Shown here in pieces: positions 52,811 through 62,382 of a DNA stretch of 64,000 nucleotides. Position 1 is the stretch's first letter. Every line of letters starts with the position of its first letter. The notes below the pieces were generated by a model. That model was not told the origin of the DNA, ran no database searches, and was given only the letters and a program-made list of their open reading frames with translations. The translations under genes and the position numbers were made by a program. Where the stretch lies: the NCBI GenBank assembly GCA_024278835.1, contig JAJRSK010000053.1:25844-89843 (forward strand), written 5' to 3'. This DNA is from Campylobacterales bacterium (GTDB lineage: Bacteria > Campylobacterota > Campylobacteria > Campylobacterales > QNZT01).

Positions 52811-54634
52811 TTAGTTTTCTAAGAGTTTATATTGGATTTTATCATAGCCATAGATATCCCCTCTGAAATTCACCCCGCCATCTCTATCGGCCCAAGCGGT
52901 GTAGTAGCGTATATAAACAGGAATGCCATAATCCAAAGAGAGTGATTGACTTTTGCCACTTTTTAGCATTCGCTGCACACTCTCATAAGGGGTTTGTGTA
53001 TAGTTATCACTCATATACTCAAGCAGGGCTTGCGGTTTATGTAAACGGATACATCCATGACTATAGGCACGCTTTGAGTTTTTAAAAAGTGCTTTTTGTG
53101 GCGTATCATGCATATAAACAGCATACTTGTTGGGAAACATAAACTTGACATTTCCTAGAGGATTTCCCTTTCCAGCTTGTCTAACAAATGTGTAAGGGAG
53201 ATGACTATTTTCATCATACTGCCACCAATCTATATCAAAACCATCTATCTCTTCTTTTTTATTTTTACTCATCCATTTATAGAGTTTAAATTGACGCGTG
53301 GCTAAATAGTCAGGATCTTCTTGGATGCGAGGTAGCATCTCTTTTTTGACGATTGAGCTAGGGACTGCCCATGTAGGATTTAAGACCATATAAGAAAAGG
53401 TAGAAGTAAATATCGGTGTTGGATTTTTCTTTTTTCCCACCACGACACGCATCTCTATCTCAGTAAGTCCATCTTTTACAAAGCGCATCTTAAAGTCTGG
53501 GATATTGATATAGACATAGGCAGAACCAAATGTTTTGCTTTCCCAACGCATTCTTTCTAAATTGAGTTTAATTTTTTTGAGCCGTTTTTCTACAGAGACA
53601 TTGAGTGCATTGCGGGTGATATCTGTTAACACCCCTGAAGGCCAGATAGCCATACGCCTTTGATAATGCTTCAATGCATCCTTCATCTCTTGTGTTAGCA
53701 CCGTGATATCTGGGTCAAAATAATTTAAATCTCCAGTCAAGTAAAGTCTCTCAGCCATAAGAGGAACTCTTTTTTTAGAAATATTTCCTAACCTTAACTG
53801 CTTGCCTCTAGGAATCTTTTTCCAACCACCTTGTATAGCTATATTTTTATAAAGTTTATAGGCCTCTTTCATTTGAAAGTAAAGTTTATTGGATGTTGAA
53901 AGCCCCAATAACTCTCTTTCAAGATTTCCACTTTCACTTACCCTTTCTAGAAAAGCGATATAATTCATATCTCGTGATGGATTTTCCCAATTATAGTTGA
54001 TTTCTTCTTTTTCTGATTTTGCTCTTAAAATATTATTAAATTTTCTATAGTCAAGTTCACCTTCTCTTAAATCTTTTGCCATCGTCAAAAATGCATCACT
54101 CAAGAGCACGTCCACCTGTGCAACAGCGACATTTCTGTCCCTATGTGAAAGGTCTACATCATTTTTAAGATCATCCAGTATCCCTACAATCGAAGATAAA
54201 TGGTACTTACTCTGCTCTAGCCCTTCCTCACCTGACTTTTCTATCGCATCAACCATTTCAAACAAATTTGCACTGATATCAAAATCTGAAGTAATCCAAA
54301 ATGTGTTGTAATGGCGTTTTGCATAAAGTTCTTTAACAGCTCTTGCCTCTTTTAAGTCAGCAGGTGCATATTTACCATATTCTAAGCCATTTAAAATCCC
54401 TTTGAGATAAGATCTTTTACTCTCAACTTTTTCATGCATGGCTCCCAAGCCATTCACCCACGTCGCTGGCTTATTATCCACCGCTTCGGTAGGCTCTTTG
54501 ACGATATATTCTGACTGAATATCACGCATATCATCTAAGGGTATAGACTCTACGATTTCAAGTTCTGCATCTGCAAAAAGTGTCACCGTCATTAAAAGTG
54601 TAGAAAAAAGAATATTTTTCATTTTTGCCTTCAT
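52811..54634 (-). CDS. L,D-transpeptidase, YcbB/LdtD type
   Basis: 607 residues. Signal peptide (MKNILFSTLLMTVTLFADAE; Met5 is a possible start). A helical N-terminal scaffold, a peptidoglycan-binding region (about 300-345: LTQEMKDALKHYQRRM, PSGVLTDITRNALNV), then the YkuD catalytic domain with VGKKKNPTPIF, NPTWAVPSSIVKKEMLP and the active site YSHGCIRLHKPQALLEYM. It forms 3-3 crosslinks in murein. With the MepK-like gene just downstream it makes a plausible crosslink-and-cut pair. Confidence 0.87.
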   Translation of the reverse strand: MKAKMKNILFSTLLMTVTLFADAELEIVESIPLDDMRDIQSEYIVKEPTEAVDNKPATWVNGLGAMHEKVESKRSYLKGILNGLEYGKYAPADLKEARAVKELYAKRHYNTFWITSDFDISANLFEMVDAIEKSGEEGLEQSKYHLSSIVGILDDLKNDVDLSHRDRNVAVAQVDVLLSDAFLTMAKDLREGELDYRKFNNILRAKSEKEEINYNWENPSRDMNYIAFLERVSESGNLERELLGLSTSNKLYFQMKEAYKLYKNIAIQGGWKKIPRGKQLRLGNISKKRVPLMAERLYLTGDLNYFDPDITVLTQEMKDALKHYQRRMAIWPSGVLTDITRNALNVSVEKRLKKIKLNLERMRWESKTFGSAYVYINIPDFKMRFVKDGLTEIEMRVVVGKKKNPTPIFTSTFSYMVLNPTWAVPSSIVKKEMLPRIQEDPDYLATRQFKLYKWMSKNKKEEIDGFDIDWWQYDENSHLPYTFVRQAGKGNPLGNVKFMFPNKYAVYMHDTPQKALFKNSKRAYSHGCIRLHKPQALLEYMSDNYTQTPYESVQRMLKSGKSQSLSLDYGIPVYIRYYTAWADRDGGVNFRGDIYGYDKIQYKLLEN

Positions 54635-54702
54635 TATTTAAATATATTTTTATAAGTTTCACATAATATTCTTTTAAGATTAATATGTGCTGAAAATAAC
54701 GC

Positions 54703-55569
54703 TTATTCTTGACATTTTTGTAGTGCAAGCCCCTCTCTAAGCCCATCATCTATCACAAGCATCTCACTAAATCCAGCCTCTATCATGATAGCTTTGACCA
54801 TGAGTACCCCCGCCACAATCAAATCGTCACGCCCAACACCCACCCAGCGTTCACGCTCTTTTTTCTCCATAGCAAGCAATCTTTCAAGTGCCTCATCCAA
54901 ATCATCCAAACCAAGATGGCTACCATTGACCTTCTTTACATCATAGTGGGCATAATCCAGGCCCATGTTAAATGCAGCGATAGTCGTCGGTGTACCCGCA
55001 GTAGCTACAAATATCTTAGGCTTTTGCAAGCTGTTGATAAAGTGACTTATCGGATGCACAATGCAATCTATATTTTCCCTCACCCCCTGCGCAGAACCGT
55101 ACTTTTGCGCCACTGTCACGATACCGACATCAAAGCTTTTTGACCTATCCCCTATCGTAATCTCCGTAGAACCCCCACCCAAATCCATCAACATATAACT
55201 ATCATGATAGCCCAACTTTTCCAAGCGCCACGACACCGCCAAAGCAGTCAATCTTGCCTCTTGCTTTGCCTCTATCATGATAAAGCGAAGTCCGGTTTTT
55301 GCTTCAATAGCTCTTAAAATCTCTTTGCCATTACTTGCCATACGCACCGCCGCAGTAGTGACCGCATGGGCTTTGGATAAATCAAATAACCCTTTTGCTT
55401 CCAAAATAGCATCAATGATTCTCTCCAAAGCTTCTTTACTTATCCGCCCACTCTCATGCAAACCATCCGCTGTCTTTACCATGCGCTCAAACTCCTTTAT
55501 GCGATCTCCGCTTTCGCAATCCAATTCAACAATTCGTAAGGTATTTGAGCCTAAATCACAAGCTATCAT
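54703..55569 (-). CDS. Ppx/GppA-family exopolyphosphatase or pppGpp phosphatase
   Basis: 288 residues from ATG 55569, which lies in a TATCATGATA copy and gives MIACDLGSNTLRIVEL, the usual start with phosphate loop 1. TAAVRMASNGKEIL, YMLMDLGGGSTEITI (phosphate loop 2) and TAGTPTTIAAFNMGL follow. Only the catalytic domains are present, so it is the short form. It may cleave polyphosphate or pppGpp. Four copies of the palindrome lie in or at this gene, the densest cluster in the window. It is divergent from pdxJ. Confidence 0.8.
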   Translation of the reverse strand: MIACDLGSNTLRIVELDCESGDRIKEFERMVKTADGLHESGRISKEALERIIDAILEAKGLFDLSKAHAVTTAAVRMASNGKEILRAIEAKTGLRFIMIEAKQEARLTALAVSWRLEKLGYHDSYMLMDLGGGSTEITIGDRSKSFDVGIVTVAQKYGSAQGVRENIDCIVHPISHFINSLQKPKIFVATAGTPTTIAAFNMGLDYAHYDVKKVNGSHLGLDDLDEALERLLAMEKKERERWVGVGRDDLIVAGVLMVKAIMIEAGFSEMLVIDDGLREGLALQKCQE

Positions 55570-55607
55570 GATAGAATATCTCCAACAATTTTTTAAAGGA
55601 TAACACA

Positions 55608-56387
55608 ATGCTACTTGGAGTCAATATAGACCATATCGCTGTCTTAAGAGAAGCAAGAAAGATAAATGATCCAGATCCACTCGATGCCATCGCCTTAGCA
55701 GTGCGTGCAGGTGCTGACCAGATAACGATACACCTGCGAGAAGATAGACGACATATCAATGATGATGACGCACGCCGTATCATCGCACACTCACCAGTAC
55801 CAGTCAACTTGGAATGCTCTGTCAATCCTGATATCGTTGAGATAGTGGCAGAACTCAAACCTCATCGCGCCACATTTGTACCTGAGAATAGAGAAGAAGT
55901 CACTACAGAGGGCGGATTGAACTTTGAAACACAGTATGCCAATCTGGATAAAGCAGTCCATTATCTCAAAGCCAGAGAAATTGAAACTTCTTTTTTTATC
56001 GACCCCACCAAAGAGGCTATCAAAGCAGCCAAGGGAATTGGTGTAGCGTGGGTAGAACTGCATACTGGTGCTTACGCCAATATCTATGCGATGTTATACT
56101 CAAACCTCAAAAACACACCCCATTGTATAAAGGAGCTCGATGTAGAGCGTAGCAAACTAAGCAAGATGTTAAAAGCCTCTTTAGAAGCACTAGAAATTGC
56201 GGCAGATGAAGGAGAAGAGTATGGACTCAAAGTCGCCGCGGGGCATGGCCTCAACTACCAAAATGTCAAAGCTATTTGTGCGCTGCAAAATATCGTAGAA
56301 CTAAACATCGGACAGAGTATCATCGCAAGATCAGTTTTTTCAGGTTTTGAAGAGGCTGTAAAAGAGATGAGAGCCCGACTACAATGA
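55608..56387 (+). CDS. pdxJ: pyridoxine 5'-phosphate synthase
   Basis: 259 residues, a TIM barrel with LLGVNIDHIAVLREARK, ADQITIHLREDRRHI, VNLECSV, ATFVPENREEVTTEGGL, FIDPTKEAIKAAK, VELHTGAYANI, AAGHGLNYQNV and ELNIGQSIIARSVF. It condenses 1-deoxyxylulose phosphate with the product of PdxA, encoded next. Stop and start overlap by four bases (ATGA). Confidence 0.96.
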   Translation: MLLGVNIDHIAVLREARKINDPDPLDAIALAVRAGADQITIHLREDRRHINDDDARRIIAHSPVPVNLECSVNPDIVEIVAELKPHRATFVPENREEVTTEGGLNFETQYANLDKAVHYLKAREIETSFFIDPTKEAIKAAKGIGVAWVELHTGAYANIYAMLYSNLKNTPHCIKELDVERSKLSKMLKASLEALEIAADEGEEYGLKVAAGHGLNYQNVKAICALQNIVELNIGQSIIARSVFSGFEEAVKEMRARLQ

Positions 56388-57316
56388 AGCTAGCAATCTC
56401 TATTGGTGACTTGAATGGTATCGGCATCGAAATCGCACTTACATCTCATGAAGAGATAAAAAAACTCTGCCATCCCCTCTATATCATCAACGATGCCATG
56501 TTAGAGCAAGCTAGCACTCTTTTAGGCTTGCCCATCCCTAAGGATTTTGAAACATATAGCGCAGGGGAAGATTTCACCATCACCCCCAGCCAAGCAACAA
56601 AAGAGAGCGGACAATACGCTTATGACTCTTTTCTCACCGCCATCGCCCTTTGTCAACAAAACATCACCCAAGGTATCGTCACCCTCCCCATCAACAAAGA
56701 AGCATGGGACAAAGCAGGCGTGGAATACAAAGGGCATACCGATATGCTGGCAGATGTCTTTTCCAAAGAGGCTATCATGATGATTGGCTGTGAAAAGTTA
56801 TTTGTTGCACTCTTTACCCACCATATCCCACTCAAAGAGGTACCAAACAACATAAAATCCCAGCCCTTAAAACACTTTATGACTTCTCTCTATCATGAAA
56901 TAAAAGAAGAAAAGATAGGTGTGCTTGGACTCAATCCTCATGCGGGGGACAATGGCGTTATCGGAGATGAGGAAAAAGAGATTAAAAAAGCTATCAAAGA
57001 AGCCAATGAAGAGTTGATGGATGATATCTTTGTAGGACCACTAGTGCCAGATACTGCCTTCACCCCAGCGATGCGAAAAAAGATAAAATACTTTGTCTGC
57101 ATGTACCATGACCAAGGACTCATTCCCACTAAAGCCCTCTACTTTGATGAGGGCATCAATGTCTCACTGAACCTTCCTATCATCAGAACTTCCGTAGACC
57201 ATGGCACGGCATATGACAAGGCGTATCATGATAGTAATCCTTCAATACTTTCTTATCTCAATGCTATAAAAGAGGCGGTAAGACTAGGCATAAAAAGAAA
57301 AAAGTTTAAGATTTAG
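56384..57316 (+). CDS. pdxA: 4-hydroxythreonine-4-phosphate dehydrogenase
   Basis: 310 residues. ISIGDLNGIGIEIAL start, TLPINKEAWDKAGVEYKGHTDMLAD, NPHAGDNGVIGDEE, FVGPLVPDTAF and CMYHDQGLIPTKALYFDEGINVSLNLPIIRTSVDHGTAYD (metal-binding histidines; two blocks) are characteristic. It works with PdxJ in vitamin B6 synthesis. Converges directly on the STAS gene with two bases between. Confidence 0.95.
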   Translation: MKLAISIGDLNGIGIEIALTSHEEIKKLCHPLYIINDAMLEQASTLLGLPIPKDFETYSAGEDFTITPSQATKESGQYAYDSFLTAIALCQQNITQGIVTLPINKEAWDKAGVEYKGHTDMLADVFSKEAIMMIGCEKLFVALFTHHIPLKEVPNNIKSQPLKHFMTSLYHEIKEEKIGVLGLNPHAGDNGVIGDEEKEIKKAIKEANEELMDDIFVGPLVPDTAFTPAMRKKIKYFVCMYHDQGLIPTKALYFDEGINVSLNLPIIRTSVDHGTAYDKAYHDSNPSILSYLNAIKEAVRLGIKRKKFKI

Positions 57317-57318
57317 TA

Positions 57319-57627
57319 TTATGCCTGAGTAAGTGCGAAGGAGTGGATATCAAACACTTCTTTAAGATTTAAATCCTCTAAAAGCTCTACCAATCTTTCA
57401 TCGTGGATTTTCATCGTCAATTTTACTTGCTCTTGCTGTACCAACTTTAGTAGATATCCTATCATAGCAGAAGGCATGGCAAACGAATCGACTATCTCTA
57501 TCGTAAAGGTATCCCCACTCACTAAGTTATAGGCATCTATGGTTGATTTTAGTTCGCTAACATCAGCCATACTTCTTATATTTCCTGCTACTTTGATAGA
57601 CTTTGATAATTTATGAATATTTTCCAT
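57319..57627 (-). CDS. STAS-like (anti-anti-sigma type) protein
   Basis: 102 residues of alternating strands and helices: SIKVAGNIRSMADVSELKSTIDAY, FTIEIVDSFAMPSAMIGYLLKLV (Ser in the switch position of STAS domains) and LVELLEDLNLKEVFDIHSF at the end. It overlaps the SpoIIE-phosphatase gene by 17 bases, which is the classic arrangement of a partner switch, where the phosphatase acts on the phosphorylated STAS Ser. The STAS call is by pattern and context. Confidence 0.65.
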   Translation of the reverse strand: MENIHKLSKSIKVAGNIRSMADVSELKSTIDAYNLVSGDTFTIEIVDSFAMPSAMIGYLLKLVQQEQVKLTMKIHDERLVELLEDLNLKEVFDIHSFALTQA

Positions 57628-58891
57628 CTCTGTTTCCCTCTTTTTTAAATATTTTTAATACTACTTGGTTACCTTTAGTATTGTAGTAAAAAGCATCCAC
57701 CAATTTTGATATCATCAACAATCCCCTGCCATTAAACTTATCTTTCTTTAAGAGGCGATTCTTCATAATATCGGTACTAAAGCCATCTCCTGCATCTTTA
57801 ACTTCAACTTTTAGGGTTTTTTGTCCATTTTCATCTTTCATGTGTAGATTTATATGAATCTTTTTTTCTCCATGTTCTAACTCTTTTTCTTTGACAAGTG
57901 CATCATACGTACCATTTTCCATATACGATGCTTTTTCATCACCATTTATGCCTAAATTTCCATGCTCATAAGCATTGATGAGCACTTCTGTGAATGCATT
58001 TAACATATAAGCACTACATTTGGCATCGATATCATTTTCACGTAAAAAAGCTTCTACTGTTTCAATAGCACCATCTAAGGCCTCCATATGACTTTTGATG
58101 GAAACTCTTTGTAAACAACAGTGGCAACAAACCTCTTTTTCTATGTATAAAAAGGTCATATCATCATCAAAAGTGCCCACCCTCTTTTGGGCACAGGCTA
58201 AAAAGTCCTTATAATTAATCGCATTTTTAAAATCCTCATCCATATACTCTTTATACATGTGAGAGTCCTCGATGATAGTTTCATTGAGCCCATCACTGTA
58301 GATGAGTATCTTTTTGAAGTTTTTAAGGTTTGTTGTGTTGATTTTAATTTCGGATAAAAAACTTGATAGAGGGAAATTATTTGCTTTGATGTACTCTATA
58401 GAGTCATCAAGTGTTTGTAAAAGCACAGGAGGCATGCCAAATATAGCACTTTGGAGTTGATTTTCTTTAAAATCAAACAACATAAATGAAACAGACACAA
58501 CCTCATCTGGAAAGATAAGACGTTTGATATAGTCATGGTATTCACTAACACAGGATTTTAAATCAAACTCTTTTGTTTCATCATATCTGTCTATATAATA
58601 GTTCAAAAAAGAGGAAGAGATGATAGAAGTGATAGACGCCGTGATACCCTTGCCCATCGCATCCACCAAGAAGAGAAAGATTTTATCTTCTCCCACTTTC
58701 CTGATAGAGTAGCTATCTCCACTTGGTTGTTGTAGAGGTTTATAAGAGATATCAAAGAACCATCTTCCTCTTTTATTTTCAAAGTATTGATAATAGAGAT
58801 CATTTCGAAGGGTTAAAATCTCTTTTTTGAAAACATCATGATGATCTAAATCGTTTTGGACTGCTTTCTCTTCTTTAGTCATATGCATCAT
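57611..58891 (-). CDS. SpoIIE-type phosphatase fused to a GHKL (HATPase) domain
   Basis: 426 residues. Residues 45-255 form a PP2C/SpoIIE domain (FLFLVDAMGKGITASITSIIS, SVSFMLFDF, LIYSDGLNE, DDDMTFLYIE). Residues 280-420 are an anti-sigma-like ATPase: MLNAFTEVLINAYEHGNLG (N box), VEVKDAGDGFSTD (G1) and KFNGRGLLMISKLVDAF (G2). A CCHCC-type cysteine cluster (EVCCHCCLQRV) joins the two and might bind metal or sense redox. Phosphatase and kinase in one chain act on the STAS protein next door. Confidence 0.8.
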   Translation of the reverse strand: MMHMTKEEKAVQNDLDHHDVFKKEILTLRNDLYYQYFENKRGRWFFDISYKPLQQPSGDSYSIRKVGEDKIFLFLVDAMGKGITASITSIISSSFLNYYIDRYDETKEFDLKSCVSEYHDYIKRLIFPDEVVSVSFMLFDFKENQLQSAIFGMPPVLLQTLDDSIEYIKANNFPLSSFLSEIKINTTNLKNFKKILIYSDGLNETIIEDSHMYKEYMDEDFKNAINYKDFLACAQKRVGTFDDDMTFLYIEKEVCCHCCLQRVSIKSHMEALDGAIETVEAFLRENDIDAKCSAYMLNAFTEVLINAYEHGNLGINGDEKASYMENGTYDALVKEKELEHGEKKIHINLHMKDENGQKTLKVEVKDAGDGFSTDIMKNRLLKKDKFNGRGLLMISKLVDAFYYNTKGNQVVLKIFKKEGNRDGKYS

Positions 58892-58895
58892 TATC

Positions 58896-60872
58896 TCACG
58901 TTTTAAATTTTTCTAAAGAGTTATTTAACTCATCTGCCTTAGAGGCTAATGAGCGAGAAACGCTGTTGACACTCTCTCCTGCTTCTTTGTTTTCATGTGT
59001 CACTTCCACGATGCCTGACATATTGTCAATAAGTTCTTTGGTTCTTTGCGCTATGTAGGTTGTTTTATGGACTGAAACAGACGATATCTCTACACTTTTT
59101 CCTAGTTTTTCACTCGTAGCATTGGCATCTGTAATAAGGTTGTCAGCATCCTCTGAAATTGTCATAAACTCTGAGGACGTACTGCTGATTTCATTGGTGA
59201 TATTGTGAATAGTTTGGGTAATGATGTTGACATTGAGATTGATTTCTTGAAGAGACTTTTGTGTTCTCTCTGCTAGTTGTCTCACCTCATCTGCCACGAC
59301 GGCAAACCCACGACCATGTTCTCCTGCCCTAGCTGCTTCGATAGCAGCATTGAGTGCGAGAAGATTGGTTTGGTCTGCTATATCACCGATGATAGAGATG
59401 ATATCTTTGATTTGTGTGGCTTGGGTGTTGAGTTCACTCATCTGAGTTGAGAGTCCATCTTGTCTTGCATTCCCTGAGTTTATCTTTTCCACAACATTTT
59501 CTAAATCACTGACAAAATATTCTAGCGTTTTTTGCGTCTCTTCTAAATCCTCAGTTGTAGAGATGACTTGCTCTTTTGTGATATCGAGATTTTGCCCTAC
59601 ATCTCTGATAAGCACATTAGCATCTTCAAAAAGTTTCTCCGTTTGGGATATATTTTCAGCCAAGCGTTTTGCTGTATCTTCTAGACCATGACTTGCTTTT
59701 TGTGTCTCTAAAGAGTTGTTTTTTGTATCTTGAATCGTCTCTTTAAAGACAGATATGAGCCTATTAACAGCATCAGCAATCTCTTTTAATTCACCCCTAG
59801 AGTCTGTCTTAATCTCTCTTGAGAGATTCATCTCTTTTGCCATACTACTTAGTTGCTTACGAATCTCCTCAACATTACTCACAATGCTTCTTGCAATCAA
59901 GTAGATAAAAAGTGCCAACACTATCATGATAGCGATACTACTACCTACACTTTGCATCATCTCCTTGTTTGCTTTACCCTTTAATATCTCTGTCTCTTTA
60001 AAAGCACTTTGAGAGACAAAATCATCAATAGATTTTAAAATATTAATCTTTTTAGTAATTGTATCAAACCAATAGACCGAATCAACAGAAAAATCTCTGC
60101 TTAGTGCTTTTGCTCGCATGTTTAGCACCTTGTCAATGACTTCACCTCTGTAGTTTGTTTTATAAAAGGTTTTCACTTCCTTAGGTGCTGTGGCTAAAAA
60201 TGCATCCAAGTAGCTATCTTGTTGTGCAATGAGTGAGATCTCTTTTTCTAACATACCAGGCGCAAATCCTTTGGCTGCAAATGTTCCAGAGAGTACCGCT
60301 CTCTCTATCCCTGCTCTCTCTTTTGATTTTAAAAAGTTCGCATAAGAAGCTAAAAGATTTGCCAACTCTTTGCTAGGAGAAATCTTTGCTGTTTCTGGTA
60401 CGATAGCGAGCATCGAGGTATTCATCTTTGTATAAAAACCTATCGCCTCTTTTAACGGTATAGAGAGCGTATCTACCCGACTTCGCACAGTTGCCAACTT
60501 TTGAAGGTCGCCATCAAGTGCTTTGATATAGGATTTGATTTGTGGGGAAAAGTCTTCCTCAGACACAGAAGCAAGATAATCACGATACTCTTTTAATTTA
60601 GCATCTGTTAATTTTCTCTGTGCTGGTAACTTTTGGACAAACTTCACACCTTTTGATCCTAGATAACCCGCACTAGCACCTCTCTCCTTTTGCGTTTCAT
60701 GCACCAATAGTGCTATTTTGGCTGAGAGTCCTGTAAGTGATTCTAGTTTTTCAATCGACTCTGTCTGCTTATATGCAGAGCGTACATTCATCGCAACAGT
60801 TATCAGTCCGACCGTGACAATAAGGAGTGTCACCATCAAAAGTTTATATTTTATAGACAATCTTGTAAGCAT
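58896..60872 (-). CDS. methyl-accepting chemotaxis protein with NIT sensor domain
   Basis: About 658 residues from ATG 60872, chosen because AAGGAA lies six bases upstream. A membrane helix, then a periplasmic NIT (nitrate/nitrite-sensing) domain (about 40-300) with [19 protein letters not shown] and [13 protein letters not shown] motif, a second helix, HAMP ([14 protein letters not shown]), and the signalling domain with [41 protein letters not shown] (core hairpin; two blocks). It probably senses a nitrogen oxide or another small ligand. The phosphatase gene follows four bases later, so the receptor may feed the partner switch. Confidence 0.85.
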   Translation of the reverse strand: MLTRLSIKYKLLMVTLLIVTVGLITVAMNVRSAYKQTESIEKLESLTGLSAKIALLVHETQKERGASAGYLGSKGVKFVQKLPAQRKLTDAKLKEYRDYLASVSEEDFSPQIKSYIKALDGDLQKLATVRSRVDTLSIPLKEAIGFYTKMNTSMLAIVPETAKISPSKELANLLASYANFLKSKERAGIERAVLSGTFAAKGFAPGMLEKEISLIAQQDSYLDAFLATAPKEVKTFYKTNYRGEVIDKVLNMRAKALSRDFSVDSVYWFDTITKKINILKSIDDFVSQSAFKETEILKGKANKEMMQSVGSSIAIMIVLALFIYLIARSIVSNVEEIRKQLSSMAKEMNLSREIKTDSRGELKEIADAVNRLISVFKETIQDTKNNSLETQKASHGLEDTAKRLAENISQTEKLFEDANVLIRDVGQNLDITKEQVISTTEDLEETQKTLEYFVSDLENVVEKINSGNARQDGLSTQMSELNTQATQIKDIISIIGDIADQTNLLALNAAIEAARAGEHGRGFAVVADEVRQLAERTQKSLQEINLNVNIITQTIHNITNEISSTSSEFMTISEDADNLITDANATSEKLGKSVEISSVSVHKTTYIAQRTKELIDNMSGIVEVTHENKEAGESVNSVSRSLASKADELNNSLEKFKT

Positions 60873-60964
60873 TTTCATTTCCTTTAGGGGGTCTTGCATG
60901 GTACTAAATCGGATAATATAAAAATTTATTAATCACTTTTACCTTTTTTTGATAAAATATCTCT

Positions 60965-61720
60965 ATGAAAAAGTCTTACAATCCACTCTATCCCTCTTCT
61001 CGTGACTTCTCTATGCTAGACTACGAGTGTGCCTATATCCCAAACAACAAAGTACGTATGAATTACAAGTACGTGCCACGTGCCACTTCTGCCTATTGTA
61101 CGGCGGTGATTCAACGAGGATGGCGACGTTGTGGCAAATACTACTTTCACCCTATATGCAAAGATTGCACTGAGTGTAAAAGCCTACGCATAGAGGTCGA
61201 TGCTTTTAAGCCTTCCCGCTCCCAGAAAAAAGCCCTCAAACGCAATGTCAATACACGCATCATCGTACAAAAACCAACGATGACACAGATGCATATCGAT
61301 CTCTACACCAAGTATCACAGCTTCAAAAGCGACAAAGATGGCTGGAAACAAAAGAGCATCTCCCATCAAGAGTACCATGAAAATTTTGTTGAAGGGGCAC
61401 ATGAATTTGGTAAAGAGGTACTTTATATCGTGGATGATAAGCTTGTGGGCGTTGACCTTATCGATGTTTTAGATGATGGTATTAGCTCTATTTATTTCTT
61501 TTATGACCCTGACTATGCGCAACTCTCATTGGGTACATTTTCACTACTCTATCAGATAAAACTTGCCAAGATTTTAGAGTTAGAGTGGATATATCTAGGC
61601 TACTGGGTAGAGGGGTGCAAAGCCTTTGCCTATAAACCCAACTTTAAACCCCATCAACTATTAGATGGATTTCCCGATGTGGAAGAAAAACCAATATGGA
61701 AGGATATCACCCTATCATGA
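60965..61720 (+). CDS. bpt: aspartate/glutamate leucyltransferase (arginyltransferase family)
   Basis: 251 residues. The N-terminal ATE motif has Cys in CTAVIQRGWRRCGKYYFHPIC and CTECKSLRIEV; C-terminal blocks are YFFYDPDYAQLSLGTFSLLYQI and YLGYWVEGCKAFAYKPNFKPHQLL. Bpt attaches leucine to N-terminal Asp or Glu and marks proteins for ClpAP. Stop overlaps the nitroreductase start as ATGA inside a TATCATGATA copy. Confidence 0.9.
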   Translation: MKKSYNPLYPSSRDFSMLDYECAYIPNNKVRMNYKYVPRATSAYCTAVIQRGWRRCGKYYFHPICKDCTECKSLRIEVDAFKPSRSQKKALKRNVNTRIIVQKPTMTQMHIDLYTKYHSFKSDKDGWKQKSISHQEYHENFVEGAHEFGKEVLYIVDDKLVGVDLIDVLDDGISSIYFFYDPDYAQLSLGTFSLLYQIKLAKILELEWIYLGYWVEGCKAFAYKPNFKPHQLLDGFPDVEEKPIWKDITLS

Positions 61721-62382
61721 TAGTACAAGAAGCCCTACTAAAGAGAAAATCTGTCCGTGCCTACCTAGACAAAGAGGTCAGTAAAGAACAGATACAAAGT
61801 ATCTTAGAACTCGCCAAACATGCGCCTTCTGGTGTCAACACGCAGCCTTGGAAAGTGGCTGTTGTCATGGGCAAAGAGAAAAAAGCATTAGAGGAGAAAT
61901 TGCTCTATGCTTTCTATCATGATACGCCAACAAAACGCGACTACCAATACTACCCTCTAGAGTGGAAATCCCCCTACGCAACGCGTCGAGCTGCCTGTGG
62001 CTTACAACTCTACCAAGCTGTCGGTGTAAAAAAGGGAGACAAAGAGGCACGCCTTAAGCAATGGGCAGAAAACTTTCGTGCGTTTGGTGCACCGGTGATG
62101 CTCTTTTTTTATATGGATGATTCTCTACAAGCAGGCTCGTTCTTGGATTATGGGATGTTTTTACAATCCTTCATGATAGCAGCCACAGCAGAGGGCTTGG
62201 CAACCTGTGCGCAAGGGGCATTGGCGGAGTATAGCGACATCATCAAAGAGCACTTATCTATTCCCAAAGAGACTATTTTACTCTGCGGTATGGCACTAGG
62301 TTATGAAGATGAAGATGCGTCTATCAACCAGTATCGCACCCCGCGCCTTACCTTGGAAGAGTTTGTGACATTTCATGAGTGA
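61717..62382 (+). CDS. nitroreductase-family flavoprotein
   Basis: 221 residues from ATG 61717 (MIVQEALLKRKSVRAYLDKEVS), set by the ATGA overlap; the open frame extends seven codons upstream. KRKSVRAYLD, LAKHAPSGVNTQPWKVAVV (FMN binding), FLDYGMFLQSFMIAATAEGLATCAQG and LLCGMALGYEDEDASINQYRTPR are typical of NfsB/nitroreductase. The physiological substrate is unknown (quinones, nitro compounds). Overlaps the sirtuin gene by eight bases. Confidence 0.88.
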   Translation: MIVQEALLKRKSVRAYLDKEVSKEQIQSILELAKHAPSGVNTQPWKVAVVMGKEKKALEEKLLYAFYHDTPTKRDYQYYPLEWKSPYATRRAACGLQLYQAVGVKKGDKEARLKQWAENFRAFGAPVMLFFYMDDSLQAGSFLDYGMFLQSFMIAATAEGLATCAQGALAEYSDIIKEHLSIPKETILLCGMALGYEDEDASINQYRTPRLTLEEFVTFHE

